DNA from: Clostridia bacterium
GTDB lineage: Bacteria > Bacillota > Clostridia > Oscillospirales > Acutalibacteraceae
Assembly (NCBI GenBank): GCA_024404095.1
Contig: JAKSQO010000013.1
Span: forward strand, 1-64,000
Direction: 5' to 3'
DNA: 64,000 nt
Position 1 is the stretch's first letter, and each line of letters starts with the position of its first letter. Below the pieces are notes generated by a model. That model was not told where the DNA came from, made no database searches, and was given only the letters and a program-made list of their open reading frames with translations. Below, piece by piece: positions 42,026 through 52,100 of the stretch. The translations under genes were made by a program, and so were the position numbers.

Positions 42026-42550
42026 TTAATACGGGCTCCACGCACTTAACTTTAAAAAGAAATCGGCTATTGCTCCAAAGAGATTTTGAATAAAATTCCC
42101 CTTAACCGTCACCTTTGTGTTAAGCGAAATATAGTTGCATTGATTTCCGTCCACATCCGTTCCGACAGTTCTGCTGTACCACAGAACCTCAACTCCCGAA
42201 TCAGTCTCGATATTAACCATATCATCAGAAACAGCATCCGGTATTACATATCCGTCATTAGCAACAAAACCGTAATCAATATAATACTTTCTACCGGGTT
42301 TCAGCTCGTCGAAACAAATATTTCCTGCATAATCGGAAATCAGAACAGAGTCTGTTCTGCCTGTGTCGGCAAGTTTTAAGCTGTCATCGTTTATAATAAT
42401 AAGCTTTTCCAAATCATCACAGGTCAGACCGCTTATATCGCTGCTTAGCGTAACGGAAAGCTTTGCCGTTTTGTCTTCGGCAAATGAAGAAACGGTAAAC
42501 ACGGAAAAAATAAAAACCAAAGCTAACAAAACGGATAATGCTTTTTTCAT
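42026..42550 (-). CDS. Small secreted protein with amphipathic C-terminal tail, family unrecognised
   Basis: 174 residues. A clear signal peptide (MKKALSVLLALVFIFSVFTV, cleavage near SFA) is followed by a compact beta-rich domain of about 115 residues with no motif I know, and a C-terminal segment GNFIQNLFGAIADFFLKLS that resembles the tail of the beta-helix protein at 31.5 kb. The ribosome binding site is gaggcgag. It lies 22 bases downstream of the cyclase gene and is probably cotranscribed with it. The IS element ends just behind its stop codon and may have replaced its natural terminator. An extracellular role is likely; function unknown. Confidence 0.75.
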   Translation of the reverse strand: MKKALSVLLALVFIFSVFTVSSFAEDKTAKLSVTLSSDISGLTCDDLEKLIIINDDSLKLADTGRTDSVLISDYAGNICFDELKPGRKYYIDYGFVANDGYVIPDAVSDDMVNIETDSGVEVLWYSRTVGTDVDGNQCNYISLNTKVTVKGNFIQNLFGAIADFFLKLSAWSPY

Positions 42551-42572
42551 TTATCTCGCCTCTTTATATAAT

Positions 42573-43217
42573 TTATTCCCACAGAGCAACAGCTCTGACA
42601 GGTGCGCCATCGGAGTTTTCAAACTTAAGCGGAAGTGCGAGGAATGTGAACAGCTCATCACCGCACTTATCGAGGTTTTTCAGATTTTCAATATTCACGA
42701 TTTCGTGCTCTGCAAAGAGTTTTCTGTGACGAACAAGCATTGCATCGGGTATCGGGTCAACACCGATAACGTCAAATCCGAGACCTTTTTTGCCTGTATT
42801 GATAATGAAATCAACCACATCGTCATTTATGCAGGGATAGTCACCAAAGTATTCGTCACTCCCCCACTTCTTATCCCATCCGAGGTTGAACAGCAGAAAA
42901 TCAGCCTTTTCCGCCTTGTCGCCGTACTGCATCACTCTTTCGAGAGTAATCTCACCGCCGTCAGGAACATCTCTGCAATCAATCACAAGTGCTTTACCTG
43001 CGAATTGAGCAACATCAAATTCGTCGAGAGTAGTTCTTTCGGGGAAAAGATGACCCGGAGCATCCATATGCGTACCTGTGTGAGAGAACATAGTCAGCAA
43101 AGTTTCACGGAAGCCGTCCTTCTCGTATGTGCTTGCAGGCTCAAGCTTCGGCGGTTCAGTACCCGGGTAAACAGGCATGCTTTCGTTTATTGTATGTGTT
43201 AAATCAATTATTTTCAT
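42573..43217 (-). CDS. Cyclase-family metal hydrolase (kynurenine formamidase-like)
   Basis: 214 residues of the cyclase family (PF04199 type). The defining metal-binding motif is HTGTHMDAPGHLF (HxGTHxDxPxH), preceded by MKIIDLTHTINESMPVYPGT, a typical family start. Members include arylformamidase (kynurenine formamidase) and isatin hydrolase; zinc or manganese is bound by the His and Asp residues. No tryptophan catabolic genes are nearby, so the substrate is open; an amide or lactam hydrolysis is expected. It is probably cytoplasmic. The promoter lies in the gap upstream and a ggtga ribosome binding site precedes the ATG. Confidence 0.9.
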   Translation of the reverse strand: MKIIDLTHTINESMPVYPGTEPPKLEPASTYEKDGFRETLLTMFSHTGTHMDAPGHLFPERTTLDEFDVAQFAGKALVIDCRDVPDGGEITLERVMQYGDKAEKADFLLFNLGWDKKWGSDEYFGDYPCINDDVVDFIINTGKKGLGFDVIGVDPIPDAMLVRHRKLFAEHEIVNIENLKNLDKCGDELFTFLALPLKFENSDGAPVRAVALWE

Positions 43218-43237
43218 ATTATATTATCACCATTTTC

Positions 43238-43266
43238 ATTATATCACGGTTTTATTGAAATGCAAA
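43238..43266 (-). promoter_or_regulatory. promoter of the cyclase gene
   Basis: Minus-strand TATAAT (43238-43243) with a weak -35 TTTGCA (43261-43266), spacer 17. Confidence 0.5.
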
Positions 43267-43330
43267 TAATTTCACAAAATGAACAAGGCTATACGTGAGG
43301 TGTCGGTTTGAAATAACAGTGTATTGAATC

Positions 43331-43561
43331 CCTCCACCACTTCGTGGTCCCCCTCCCTTTAGACAAGGGAGGCTGTTGAGTTTTTGATGAACGATAGAGC
43401 AAGGGATGTCGGGGACACCATCCCCTACAAATAAGAACAAAAAATATTGTCATTTTGAGGAGCTTACGATTAAGAATCTCAGTTTCCACCTCATCCACCA
43501 ACTACGTTGGTCTCCCTTCCCCTCAAGGGGAAGGCTAATTCTTCCTTCGCTCAGAATGACA
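43331..43561. repeat. cluster of palindromic MITE-like repeats
   Basis: The 400-base gap between convergent minus-strand transcripts contains no credible gene but several inverted repeats: ACCAC-TTC-GTGGT plus CCTCCCTT / AAGGGAGG (43336-43372), GGGATG...CATCCC (about 43405-43426), and an element of 114 bases (43448-43561) whose ends TGTCATTTTGAG and CTCAGAATGACA are inverted repeats enclosing ACCAAC-TAC-GTTGGT and CCTTCCCCT / AGGGGAAGG. The first and the enclosed palindrome pairs look like two diverged copies of one module. Confidence 0.75.
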
Positions 43562-43575
43562 GTTATAACTACATA

Positions 43576-43613
43576 TAAAAAAGCGTTGCAGCATAACAAC
43601 TACAACGCTTTTT
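43576..43613 (-). terminator. terminator of the GH38-like operon
   Basis: Minus-strand stem AAAGCGTTGTAG / CTGCAACGCTTT with an 8-base loop and a following T-run, 12 bases after the stop codon. Confidence 0.9.
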
Positions 43614-43624
43614 ATTGTTAACAA

Positions 43625-46492
43625 TTAGCCTACAAACTTAATTGTAAGAATCTTTTTGCCTGTGATTTCGAAGTCTACGAAGCCGTCCTCTTTCATTGTG
43701 AGAGGTGCAACGTCTTTCTCTTCAAGGCTTACGAGCTTAACCTCGCTCCACTTCTTATCGGAGTATTCTGGAAGCTCGAACTCTGCCATCTGTCTCTCAA
43801 CGGGTGACTGCGGCTTCTCAACAGGAGCCTTGCCGCCGTTAAGACGGATAGAAGTCTTAACTGTGTTGTCAGAGGGATTGAAGATACGAACAACATAGCC
43901 TGTGCCGTCCTCTGCCTGCTTAACTGCGCTGACATTGAGCTTGTCATTTTCAAGCTCGAGGAATGAATGAACAAGGTCATTCTTACCGTGTGCTGTGGGC
44001 GCAAGCTGAACCATACCGAAGTGGAGGTTGAAGCGTTCTGATTCGCCCCATACGTTGCCCTCTTCCCAGTCGCCCTTATGAGGCATGAAAGCATATCTGT
44101 ATGTGTTCTTGCCGATGCACTGTGAGCCCTTATCAACTGAGCTGTAATCCTGCATATCACTTGTAACACAGATACGAAGCGGAAATGCACGGAGAAGTGT
44201 GAGGTAAACTGTGCCGCACTCGTCATCGCTTGCTTCATAAGCCTTAAGACCTGTGTTAAGAAGTGCTGCGCCGACCTTGCCGTCAGTAACGTCAACAAAT
44301 GAGTTCATCGGGTTCTCTGTCATCGGGATTTCGTCATAAAGTGAGTAGTCAACCTTTTCAATCTGACGCTTAAGAACATCAAACTGACCCTGAGCATATG
44401 AGAACTCTGACTTGATATCTGTCGGGAAACCAACCTGGAGGTAATGGTCCTCTGACTGATTGTCAACAGTTGTTTCAATTTCGAGGTAACGTGAACCCTT
44501 CTTAAGAGTTACGATAGATTCAATCTTGCAGGGATTGAGGTGCTTTGAACGTGTCTTTTCGTCCATGCTTCTGCCCTCGGGAAGTGCCCAGTCAAGCTCA
44601 ATCTTGTATGAAACCTCATACTCACCCTCATGGATGAGGTTGATTCTTGCGTTCTCGTTAAGAGTTGTGAATGTTTCGTCGTTTTCAGGTGTGAAGTGCT
44701 CCCACGGATTACCGATTTCACCTGTATCCTTGAAGAAACCGAGTCCCTCATATGACTTGCCGTTTTCCTTGTCAAGTACATTGTATGTACCGTTTGCATT
44801 AAATGAAACACGAAGATATTCGTTTTCCATAACCTGAGGACGCTTAAGCATTGTAATCGGAGTTGTTGCACGAACTCTGCCTGTGATAGCCTCAAGCTTG
44901 AATGTTCTGTAACCGAAGCCCGGAATATCATTTACGTTGAGTGCAATCTTAACACGTGTTGTGTGAAGAACGTTTGCAACGTCGTTAGGATTCTGGATAA
45001 TCTGTGCGCTGTTCTTTTCTGTCTTAAGAACCTGATATGTAAGAGCTGTGCCGTCAGTATCAAGAATCTTGAAGCCGTTTGCCTTCCACTCGTCGGGAAT
45101 TTCAACTGTCATTTCAACAACTTCGCTTCTCTTAAACGGAGCGGGATTGAATACTACGATAGCTGCATCGTCACGGCTGAAGCCGTCAAGCTTGATATCA
45201 CCTGCAACGTCCATGAATGCACGCTCGTAAACGCAGTTTGAAATTTCACGTGACTGTCTGTAACGGTAGATAACGTCCTCATAAACAATGTCACGTCCGC
45301 AGGCACCGATACTGTCGTGACCGTGGTTCTGAAGAAGATAGTTATATGAAAGGTCGATGAAGTTTCTCTGATAAGGTGCGCCTGTAAGCGCTGCGAAAAC
45401 TGCCATCGGCTCAGCGTAATTCTGGAGCTGTGTTTCTGTCTTGAAGTTAGCCTGCTTGATGTATGTTCTTGCTGAAGTAATCCAGCCCATCATGCCGCTG
45501 ACGCTGCCCTTTGTGTAAGGTGCGCGCATTTCGCCCTTAAGAACAGGTGAATTCTCGTCGAACTCGTCAATGATGCCCTGCTCCATTTCCTTAAGTGAGC
45601 TGTGGTAAACAACTGCGTTCGGAAGTGCCTCGTCAAGATCCTTAATCATCTGAACCTCACGGTAGTCCGGGCAGGAGGAGTCATGACCGAGTGACCAGAA
45701 ACGGTGTGATGTTGTCCAGTCGTTGTCCTGCTCTCTGATTGCCTGCTCAGCGCGGGGCTGAATGTTCTCTTTATGGTACTCATAGAACGGATGTGTATAC
45801 TGATAGTCAAGGTGCTGATTCTCGTTATCAACAAACTTGAAAATACCGTTGTTGTCGTTCCACTTCATGTTACGGTTGTTCTCGTTTTCCTGATTGTAGA
45901 AAACAGGACGCTGAACAACATACCAAATGTTATAACGCGGACGCTTGCCGAGACGTGATGTGTAGATACGTGTTCCGTCGGGGCTCTCCCAGAAGAACTC
46001 CGAACGGGGTGCAACGTACTCGTTGATACCACGGTAGAATGATGCAAAGTGGATATCAAAGCCTGCGTAAATCTGAGGAAGCTGTGAAATCTGTCCCCAG
46101 CCGAAAGGTGAATAACCTGTCTTGCTTATGCCGCCCATCTCTGCGCCGATCTTGTGACCGAGGAGAAGGTTACGGATAAGTGATTCGCCGCCGACTGTGA
46201 ATTCGTCGGGAAGACAGAACCACGGACCCACGCCGATACGACCCTCTGAAACGTACTTCTTGAACTTCTCCTTCTTCTCGGGATATGCCTGAAGGTAATC
46301 CTGAACAGGCATAGTCTGAGAGTCGAGGTGGAAATGTCTGTACTCAGGATTCTTGTCAAGGATATCCATAAGCATATCAAGCATATATCCGAGCATATAC
46401 TGTGTTCTTCTTGCAGAGAAACGCCACTCTCTGTCCCAATGTGTATTGGAGATAAAGTGACAATTTATCTTTTTATCTTCATTATTCTGCAT
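43625..46492 (-). CDS. GH38 alpha-mannosidase-like protein lacking the usual nucleophile
   Basis: 955 residues. The GH38 fold is recognisable from SNTHWDREWRFSARR (metal-binding His and Asp), the helical middle domain and LLQNHGHDSIGACGRD (third metal region), with the beta-sandwich C-terminal part of normal length. The catalytic strand, normally x-x-D-x-F-G followed by PQI, reads GYSPFGWGQISQLPQI here, with Ser128 or Phe130 where the nucleophilic Asp is expected. Either it uses another residue or it is not a retaining mannosidase. No signal peptide is present, so it acts in the cytoplasm. The start lies inside the preceding small gene, with aaggag 9 bases upstream. It is the last gene of the HAD-small protein-GH38 transcript. 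Confidence 0.88.
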   Translation of the reverse strand: MQNNEDKKINCHFISNTHWDREWRFSARRTQYMLGYMLDMLMDILDKNPEYRHFHLDSQTMPVQDYLQAYPEKKEKFKKYVSEGRIGVGPWFCLPDEFTVGGESLIRNLLLGHKIGAEMGGISKTGYSPFGWGQISQLPQIYAGFDIHFASFYRGINEYVAPRSEFFWESPDGTRIYTSRLGKRPRYNIWYVVQRPVFYNQENENNRNMKWNDNNGIFKFVDNENQHLDYQYTHPFYEYHKENIQPRAEQAIREQDNDWTTSHRFWSLGHDSSCPDYREVQMIKDLDEALPNAVVYHSSLKEMEQGIIDEFDENSPVLKGEMRAPYTKGSVSGMMGWITSARTYIKQANFKTETQLQNYAEPMAVFAALTGAPYQRNFIDLSYNYLLQNHGHDSIGACGRDIVYEDVIYRYRQSREISNCVYERAFMDVAGDIKLDGFSRDDAAIVVFNPAPFKRSEVVEMTVEIPDEWKANGFKILDTDGTALTYQVLKTEKNSAQIIQNPNDVANVLHTTRVKIALNVNDIPGFGYRTFKLEAITGRVRATTPITMLKRPQVMENEYLRVSFNANGTYNVLDKENGKSYEGLGFFKDTGEIGNPWEHFTPENDETFTTLNENARINLIHEGEYEVSYKIELDWALPEGRSMDEKTRSKHLNPCKIESIVTLKKGSRYLEIETTVDNQSEDHYLQVGFPTDIKSEFSYAQGQFDVLKRQIEKVDYSLYDEIPMTENPMNSFVDVTDGKVGAALLNTGLKAYEASDDECGTVYLTLLRAFPLRICVTSDMQDYSSVDKGSQCIGKNTYRYAFMPHKGDWEEGNVWGESERFNLHFGMVQLAPTAHGKNDLVHSFLELENDKLNVSAVKQAEDGTGYVVRIFNPSDNTVKTSIRLNGGKAPVEKPQSPVERQMAEFELPEYSDKKWSEVKLVSLEEKDVAPLTMKEDGFVDFEITGKKILTIKFVG

Positions 46493-46721
46493 TGTCTGAT
46501 ACTCCTTCTTCTGTTACTTCTGCTGTTGTTTCAACAGCCTCGTCCTCAGGCTTACCCTGATTCAGAGCAGATTTAAGTCTTGCAACACTTTCCTCAATAT
46601 CATCCCTGTGCTTAAGATATGCTTCTGCGCAAAGGAGTGCGAAAAGCGCGAAAGACATTATTGATATAATTTTTTCGTCATAAGGCTTTTTTTGCTTTTT
46701 GGTCTTTTTCACAAAAATCAT
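46482..46721 (-). CDS. Small membrane protein wedged between HAD and GH38-like genes
   Basis: 79 residues. A very basic start (KKTKKQKKPYDEK) precedes one membrane helix (IISIMSFALFALLCAEAYL) and an acidic C-terminal half (DDIEESVARLKSAL, then EDEAVETTAEVTEEG). It overlaps the HAD gene by four bases (ATGA) and the GH38 gene by eleven, which argues that it is real and translationally coupled. The ATG has its purine-rich site directly adjacent, so the in-frame GTG at 46712 is a possible start. I recognise no family. A scaffold or membrane-tethering role for its neighbours is speculation. Confidence 0.6.
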   Translation of the reverse strand: MIFVKKTKKQKKPYDEKIISIMSFALFALLCAEAYLKHRDDIEESVARLKSALNQGKPEDEAVETTAEVTEEGVSDNAE

Positions 46722-47713
46722 CCCTTTATAATCTTCAAGATATCCTCGAAGTTGTTTTCATAATAAGAGCATACTGCCTTTGTGCCGCTGTCAACAATGT
46801 TGCCGCCTGCGATACCGATTGTGGTATAACCTGCAAGACGAACTGAGCATACGCCTGCGCCGCTGTCCTCAATGCCGAGAACGTGGTTGCGGTCAGCAAA
46901 TGCTTCGCCGAGGCCGACAATTGAAGTCTCAGAATAAAGCCACGGATGCGGCTTGGGTGAAAGCTCGCCGAGTGTTCCGACTGAACCCTTGCGAAGCGGG
47001 AAGCCTGCTGAAATGATTGCATCATAGAAATCCTTCGGGTCGCCCATTCCGAGTGTCTTGAACGCTGAAAGAATTTCAGGCCATGCCTTCTCGTAAAGAC
47101 CTGATGTAACAAGACCGATTTTGATACCCATATCCTTAAGTTCATAAAGGAAATCCTTTACGCCGACTGTGGGTGTGAAAGCACCGTCCTTGCCGCGGCC
47201 TGCCATAATCTCTTCCATCTCTCTGTGAGTATGCTCAAAGTAGAAATCACGAGCCTTTTCAAGTGACTCGCCGGGGCAGTATTTGTCGATACAATACTGA
47301 AGGTGTTCGGAAACCGAATGACCTGAAACAAAAGGCATATCTGCCTCTTCAAGCTCGAACTTAGGATTGCCGAGCATACTTGCTGTTGTCATCTGAATAA
47401 TCCAGATCCAGAACTCCTCGCTGCGTACTGTTGTGCCGTCAAGGTCCATAAGAACAGCCTTAACAGGCATATCAAGCTGAATGGGCATAACAGGATAGTA
47501 TGTCGGATAAGCGATAGCTGATTTTACACAGGCAAGAGAATGTGAGCCGAAAGAAACGAATTCAACCTTCTGGTCACCTGTTGCAAGTATATCAACAACA
47601 CCGTTCTTACCGACTGAAAATCTGCCGTCCTCTGTACTCTCGAGAACATGGAATCCGCTGTCAGCACCGATGTCGCCCAGGTCGGGAATATGTACTGTTT
47701 TGTCTAAAAGCAT
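46718..47713 (-). CDS. HAD-family hydrolase (beta-phosphoglucomutase/phosphatase-like) with N-terminal extension
   Basis: 331 residues. The HAD core starts near residue 84 with KAVLMDLDGTTVRSEEFW (motif I DLDGT), then the four-helix cap, motif II (IGLVTSGLYEKAW), motif III Lys in SPKPHPWLY and motif IV GIEDSGAGV. This order is that of subfamily IA enzymes such as beta-phosphoglucomutase and sugar-phosphate phosphatases. The first ~83 residues are an extra domain with short beta strands that I cannot place. It is the first gene of the transcript ending in the GH38-like gene, so handling of a sugar phosphate is likely. The ribosome binding site gggagga is 7 bases upstream. Confidence 0.87.
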   Translation of the reverse strand: MLLDKTVHIPDLGDIGADSGFHVLESTEDGRFSVGKNGVVDILATGDQKVEFVSFGSHSLACVKSAIAYPTYYPVMPIQLDMPVKAVLMDLDGTTVRSEEFWIWIIQMTTASMLGNPKFELEEADMPFVSGHSVSEHLQYCIDKYCPGESLEKARDFYFEHTHREMEEIMAGRGKDGAFTPTVGVKDFLYELKDMGIKIGLVTSGLYEKAWPEILSAFKTLGMGDPKDFYDAIISAGFPLRKGSVGTLGELSPKPHPWLYSETSIVGLGEAFADRNHVLGIEDSGAGVCSVRLAGYTTIGIAGGNIVDSGTKAVCSYYENNFEDILKIIKG

Positions 47714-47748
47714 TTAAGGGTCCTCCCATAATCAAAATAAATCACTTT

Positions 47749-47777
47749 ATAATAGCAAAATATAAGCAAAATGTCAA
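47749..47777 (-). promoter_or_regulatory. promoter of the HAD/GH38-like operon
   Basis: Minus-strand TTGACA (47772-47777) and TATTAT (47749-47754), spacer 17. Confidence 0.75.
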
Positions 47778-47841
47778 CGGACTTATTATGTTTATTTTTA
47801 ATATTTGTTAAGAATTAGTTAAGATTTAAGCTTTCATTTTG

Positions 47842-47870
47842 TTGACTTTTTCGACAAAAAAATCTATAAT
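47842..47870 (+). promoter_or_regulatory. promoter of the glycosyltransferase/GH38 operon
   Basis: TTGACT (47842-47847) and TATAAT (47865-47870), spacer 17, divergent from the HAD/GH38-like promoter; the two -35 boxes are 64 bases apart. Confidence 0.8.
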
Positions 47871-47915
47871 AACGTAATACTCTTTTTGTAGCATACAAAC
47901 TGTGAGGTGTGTTCA

Positions 47916-49103
47916 GTGAAAAAGGTTCTTATTGTCAGCCACGGCATGGAAATCGGCGGTGCCGAAAGTGCGTTGCTCGGTCTGCTGACCGCCTTTGATT
48001 ACAGTCAGTTCAGCGTTGACCTGTTTCTCTATCAGGTATCGGGCGAGCTGCTCAGACACATCCCGAAGCAGGTAAATATTCTTCCCGAAAACCCGAAATA
48101 TGCTTCTATCGCCGCTCCCCTTTCCACAGTTATCCGCAACCGTGCATTCGGTGTTGCGCTTGGCAGAGTTATCGGCAAGGAAGCTTCAAAAAGACAGCTT
48201 AAAAAGGTTGACGTTACCGAGAACAGCTATTACTACATCACGAACAGCCACAAATATACAAAGCCGTTCCTTCCGATGATTTCCCACGTTGAGTATGACC
48301 TTGCAATCAGCTTTCTTACTCCGCATTATCTTGTCACAGACAAGTGCAGGGCAAAGAAAAAAATCGCATGGATTCACACGGATTATTCACATATTGAGTT
48401 TGACGAAAAAGTTGAACTTTCAATGTGGGATGCGTATGACAGCATAGTTTCGATTTCCGATAAGGTTTCCGAGGCATTTCTGACACGTTTTCCGTCACTT
48501 AAGAATAAACTGACCGTAATAAACAATATTCATCCCGCCGAATTCATCAGAAAGCGTGCAGATGAATTTACCGTAAAAGACGAAATGCCCGATGACGGGT
48601 ACGTTAAGCTTCTCTCGGTCGGTCGATACTGTCACGCAAAAAACTTTGACAATCTTCCCGACATATGCCGTCGTATGGATAACGTAAAATGGTACATCGT
48701 CGGATACGGCACAGATGAAGAACTAATCAAAGAAAAAATCGCCGAAGCAGGTATGCAGGACAGAGTTATTCTGCTTGGCAAAAAAGAAAACCCCTACCCT
48801 TATTTCAAGGAATGTGACTTCTACGTTCAGCCGTCAAGATATGAGGGCAATGCAGTCACCGTAAATGAAGCGCTGATTCTCGGCAAAAAGGTTGCGATTA
48901 CAGACTATGCAACTGCGCACAGTCAGATTGATGACGGTGTGAACGGTGTTATCGTTCCGCAGGACAACAAGGGCTGTGCAAAGGGACTTATGGATTTTAT
49001 CAGCAACAAAGAATTACAGGATAAAATCCTCAACAATGTAATCAACTCCGACTGGTCAAAGGCGGAGGAATTTAATAAAATTAAAAAGATAGCAGGTATT
49101 TAA
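47916..49103 (+). CDS. Family 4-type glycosyltransferase
   Basis: 395 residues with a GT-B fold. The N-terminal KKVLIVSHGMEIGGAESALL contains the glycine-rich GGAE loop. The C-terminal half has LLSVGRYCHAKNFDNL and QPSRYEGNAVTVNEALILGK, the E-x7-E donor-binding region, as in GT4 mannosyl- and glucosyltransferases of cell-surface glycans. It starts with GTG, 6 bases after gaggtg; an in-frame GTG three codons earlier overlaps that site. The GH38 gene follows two bases after the stop, so synthesis and trimming of mannose-containing glycan may be linked. Donor and acceptor are not known. Confidence 0.88.
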   Translation: MKKVLIVSHGMEIGGAESALLGLLTAFDYSQFSVDLFLYQVSGELLRHIPKQVNILPENPKYASIAAPLSTVIRNRAFGVALGRVIGKEASKRQLKKVDVTENSYYYITNSHKYTKPFLPMISHVEYDLAISFLTPHYLVTDKCRAKKKIAWIHTDYSHIEFDEKVELSMWDAYDSIVSISDKVSEAFLTRFPSLKNKLTVINNIHPAEFIRKRADEFTVKDEMPDDGYVKLLSVGRYCHAKNFDNLPDICRRMDNVKWYIVGYGTDEELIKEKIAEAGMQDRVILLGKKENPYPYFKECDFYVQPSRYEGNAVTVNEALILGKKVAITDYATAHSQIDDGVNGVIVPQDNKGCAKGLMDFISNKELQDKILNNVINSDWSKAEEFNKIKKIAGI

Positions 49104-49105
49104 TT

Positions 49106-52100
49106 ATGGACAAACTTATTGACAAGCGAATCCGCACAATACTTGAGGAACTGCACGGTCATATTACTCCTGTAAGGCAGGATGTTCTCGGCTGGAAAAC
49201 CCTTGAATGCGGATACAAGAAGGACAACATTGTCCCCTCGCCCGATGAAGGTGACTGGAGAGATTTCGGTCAGACTGAAATCTGGGGAACAAAGCCTGAG
49301 GAACACAGATGGTTCTATAAAAAGGTTGTAATTCCCGAGGAAATGAAGGGCAAGGATGTTGAACTTTATATTTCGGCAACGGGCCCCGATGACAGCTACT
49401 GGGACCCTCAGTTTATTATCTATGTTAACGGCAAGGAAATCAGAGGTCTTGACAGCAAGCACAGATATCTTACCCTTGACAGCAATGCTGACAGCTATGA
49501 TATTCACGTTTACGCTTATTCTCAGCCTGCCGGAAGACGTACCGCTTACTATGCTCAGCTCTGCGTTTTTGACAGAGATGTAGAGGCTCTCTACTATAAC
49601 ATAAAGAATCCTTATGACGTCATGGAGTATCTTCAGCCTGACTCAAAGGAATACAACAACATTATGTACCGTCTTAATGACGCTATCAATCTTATCAACT
49701 GGATTGTGCCTTATTCTGACGAATTTAATGCTTCAATCAAGGCTGCAAACAAATATATGGAAGAGGAATTTTACGGCAAATTCTGCGGTGAAACTCCGAT
49801 TACCGTCAGCTGTATCGGTCACACCCATATCGACGTTGCATGGCGTTGGACACTTGACCAGACAAGAGAAAAGGTTCAGCGTACCTTCGGCTCTGTAATC
49901 GAGATGATGAAAAAATATCCCGAATACAAATTTATGACAAGCCAGCCTCAGCTTCTTAAATACCTTAAGGAAGAAGCTCCCGAGATGTACGAGGATTTCA
50001 AGCAGCTCGTTAAGGAAAAGCGTGTTGAGCTTGAAGGCTCAATGTGGCTCGAGGCAGACTGCAACCTTTCAAGCGGTGAAAGTCTTGTTCGTCAGATTCT
50101 TTTCGGCAAGCGTTTCTTCAAGGAAGAATTCGGCGTTGACAACAAGGTTGTATGGCTTCCCGATGTATTCGGTTACAGTGCCGCTATGCCTCAGATTATG
50201 AAAAAGAGCGGTGTTGATAAGTTCGTTACTCAGAAAATCGGCTGGAACGAATTCAACCGTATGCCCTACGATGCTTTCAACTGGAGAGGCATTGACGGCA
50301 CAGAGATATTCACATATTTCTTAACCGCAACAAGAGCAAAGCGTGAGGGAGAGCTCAGACATCCGACATACACACCTGCAATCAGCGCAGATTTCATTCA
50401 GGGTTCATGGGATCGCTTCGAGCCAAAGGCACTCAATAACGAAACAATCGTAACCTTCGGTCACGGTGACGGCGGTGGCGGACCCGAGGACAGCTATCTT
50501 GAAAACTATAAGCGTCTTAAGTACGGCATTCCCGGATGCTGTCAGGCAAAGATGGAATTTGCGGGTGAGTTCCTTGAGAGACTTCGTCAGAAGCTTGAAA
50601 ACAATCCCCGTCTTCCCAAGTGGGTCGGTGAGCTTTATCTCGAGTTCCACAGAGGTACTTACACCTCACAGGCATATAACAAGAGAAGCAACCGCAAGAG
50701 CGAGCTTCTTTATCAGAACACCGAGGCTGTCAACGCTATGGCAATGAAGCTTCTCGGCAAAGCATATCCGCAGGAGCGTCTTAACGAGGGCTGGGAGTGT
50801 ATTCTCCTTAATCAGTTCCACGATATCATCCCCGGTTCTTCCATCCATTCTGTTTACGAGCAATGCCATAAGGATTACGAAAAAATCTTCGGCATTGGCG
50901 AAAAAGCCGAAGCTGAAGCATACAGCGCAATCCTCAGCAATATCAAGACTAACGGCGGTGTGGCAGTATTCAATCAGAACTCATTCGACGGTGACGGATT
51001 TGTTGAATACAGCGGAAAGACATATCGTGTAAACGGCATTCCCGCAAAGGGCTACAAGGTTCTTCAGCTTGCGGACAGCAAGGCTGACTACAACCTTGAC
51101 GGCAGACATCTTGAAACAAGCAATTACATAGTTGACTTCAACGAGCAGTACGAAATCGTACGTCTTTATGACAAGCTTAACAACCGCGAGGTAATCCGTG
51201 AGGGCGGCAAGGGCAACTATATTGAAGCATTTGAGGATTATCCCTATGAATATGACGCATGGGAAATCTCCAAATACTATACAGAAAAGAAATATCCTAT
51301 CGACAACGTAAGCGCAGTTGAGTTTATCGACGAGGGCGCACGTTTCGGATTTGAAATCACAAGAAAGTTCTACAGCTCAGTTATCAAGCAGAAGATTTAC
51401 TTCTATGACGGCAGCAACAGAATCGACTTTGACACCTATGCTGACTGGCATCAGGAGCATCTTATGATTAAGGCCGCTTTTGATGTTGATATCAACTCCG
51501 ATAAGGCAACCTATGACATTCAGTTCGGTTCCGTTGAGCGTCCCGTTCACAAGAACACAAGCTGGGAGTCAGCAAAGTTTGAAGTTTGCGCTCACAAGTT
51601 TGTTGATTACGCAGACTACGGCTACGGTGTATCGCTTCTTAACGACTGCAAATACGGTCACAACATCGAGGACGGTACAATGAAGCTCTCACTCTTCAAA
51701 TGTGCAACTCATCCCGACCCCGAGGCTGATAAGGGTGAGCATTTCTTCACCTACTCCCTCCTTCCGCACGCAGGCAACTTCCGTGAAAACGGAACAATCA
51801 AGCTTGCATATGAGCTCAACTGCCCGATGAAAGCATTTGAAATCGGCAAACAGGACGGAGCTCTTGCAGAGGAGTATTCATTCATCACCTGCGACAGCGA
51901 CAACTTCATTGTTGAAACTGTTAAGAAGGCTGAAAATGATAACAGCGTAATTGTCCGCGGATACGAAAGCTACAACAAGAGAACAGACGTTACTCTTACA
52001 GCAGGCTTCAACGCTGAAAAGGCTTATATATGCGACCTCCTTGAGAACAATATTGAGGAGCTTGACATCAAGGACAACAAGGTAACATTTACAGCTAAGC

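Noticed and set aside
43252..43621. several 60-70 codon frames in the repeat patch
   Set aside because: They overlap the palindromes on both strands and have no start signals or recognisable protein features.
46100..46115. frameshift or sequencing error as the cause of the missing GH38 nucleophile
   Set aside because: Reading frame and flanking conserved residues on both sides are intact, so a local frameshift does not explain it.
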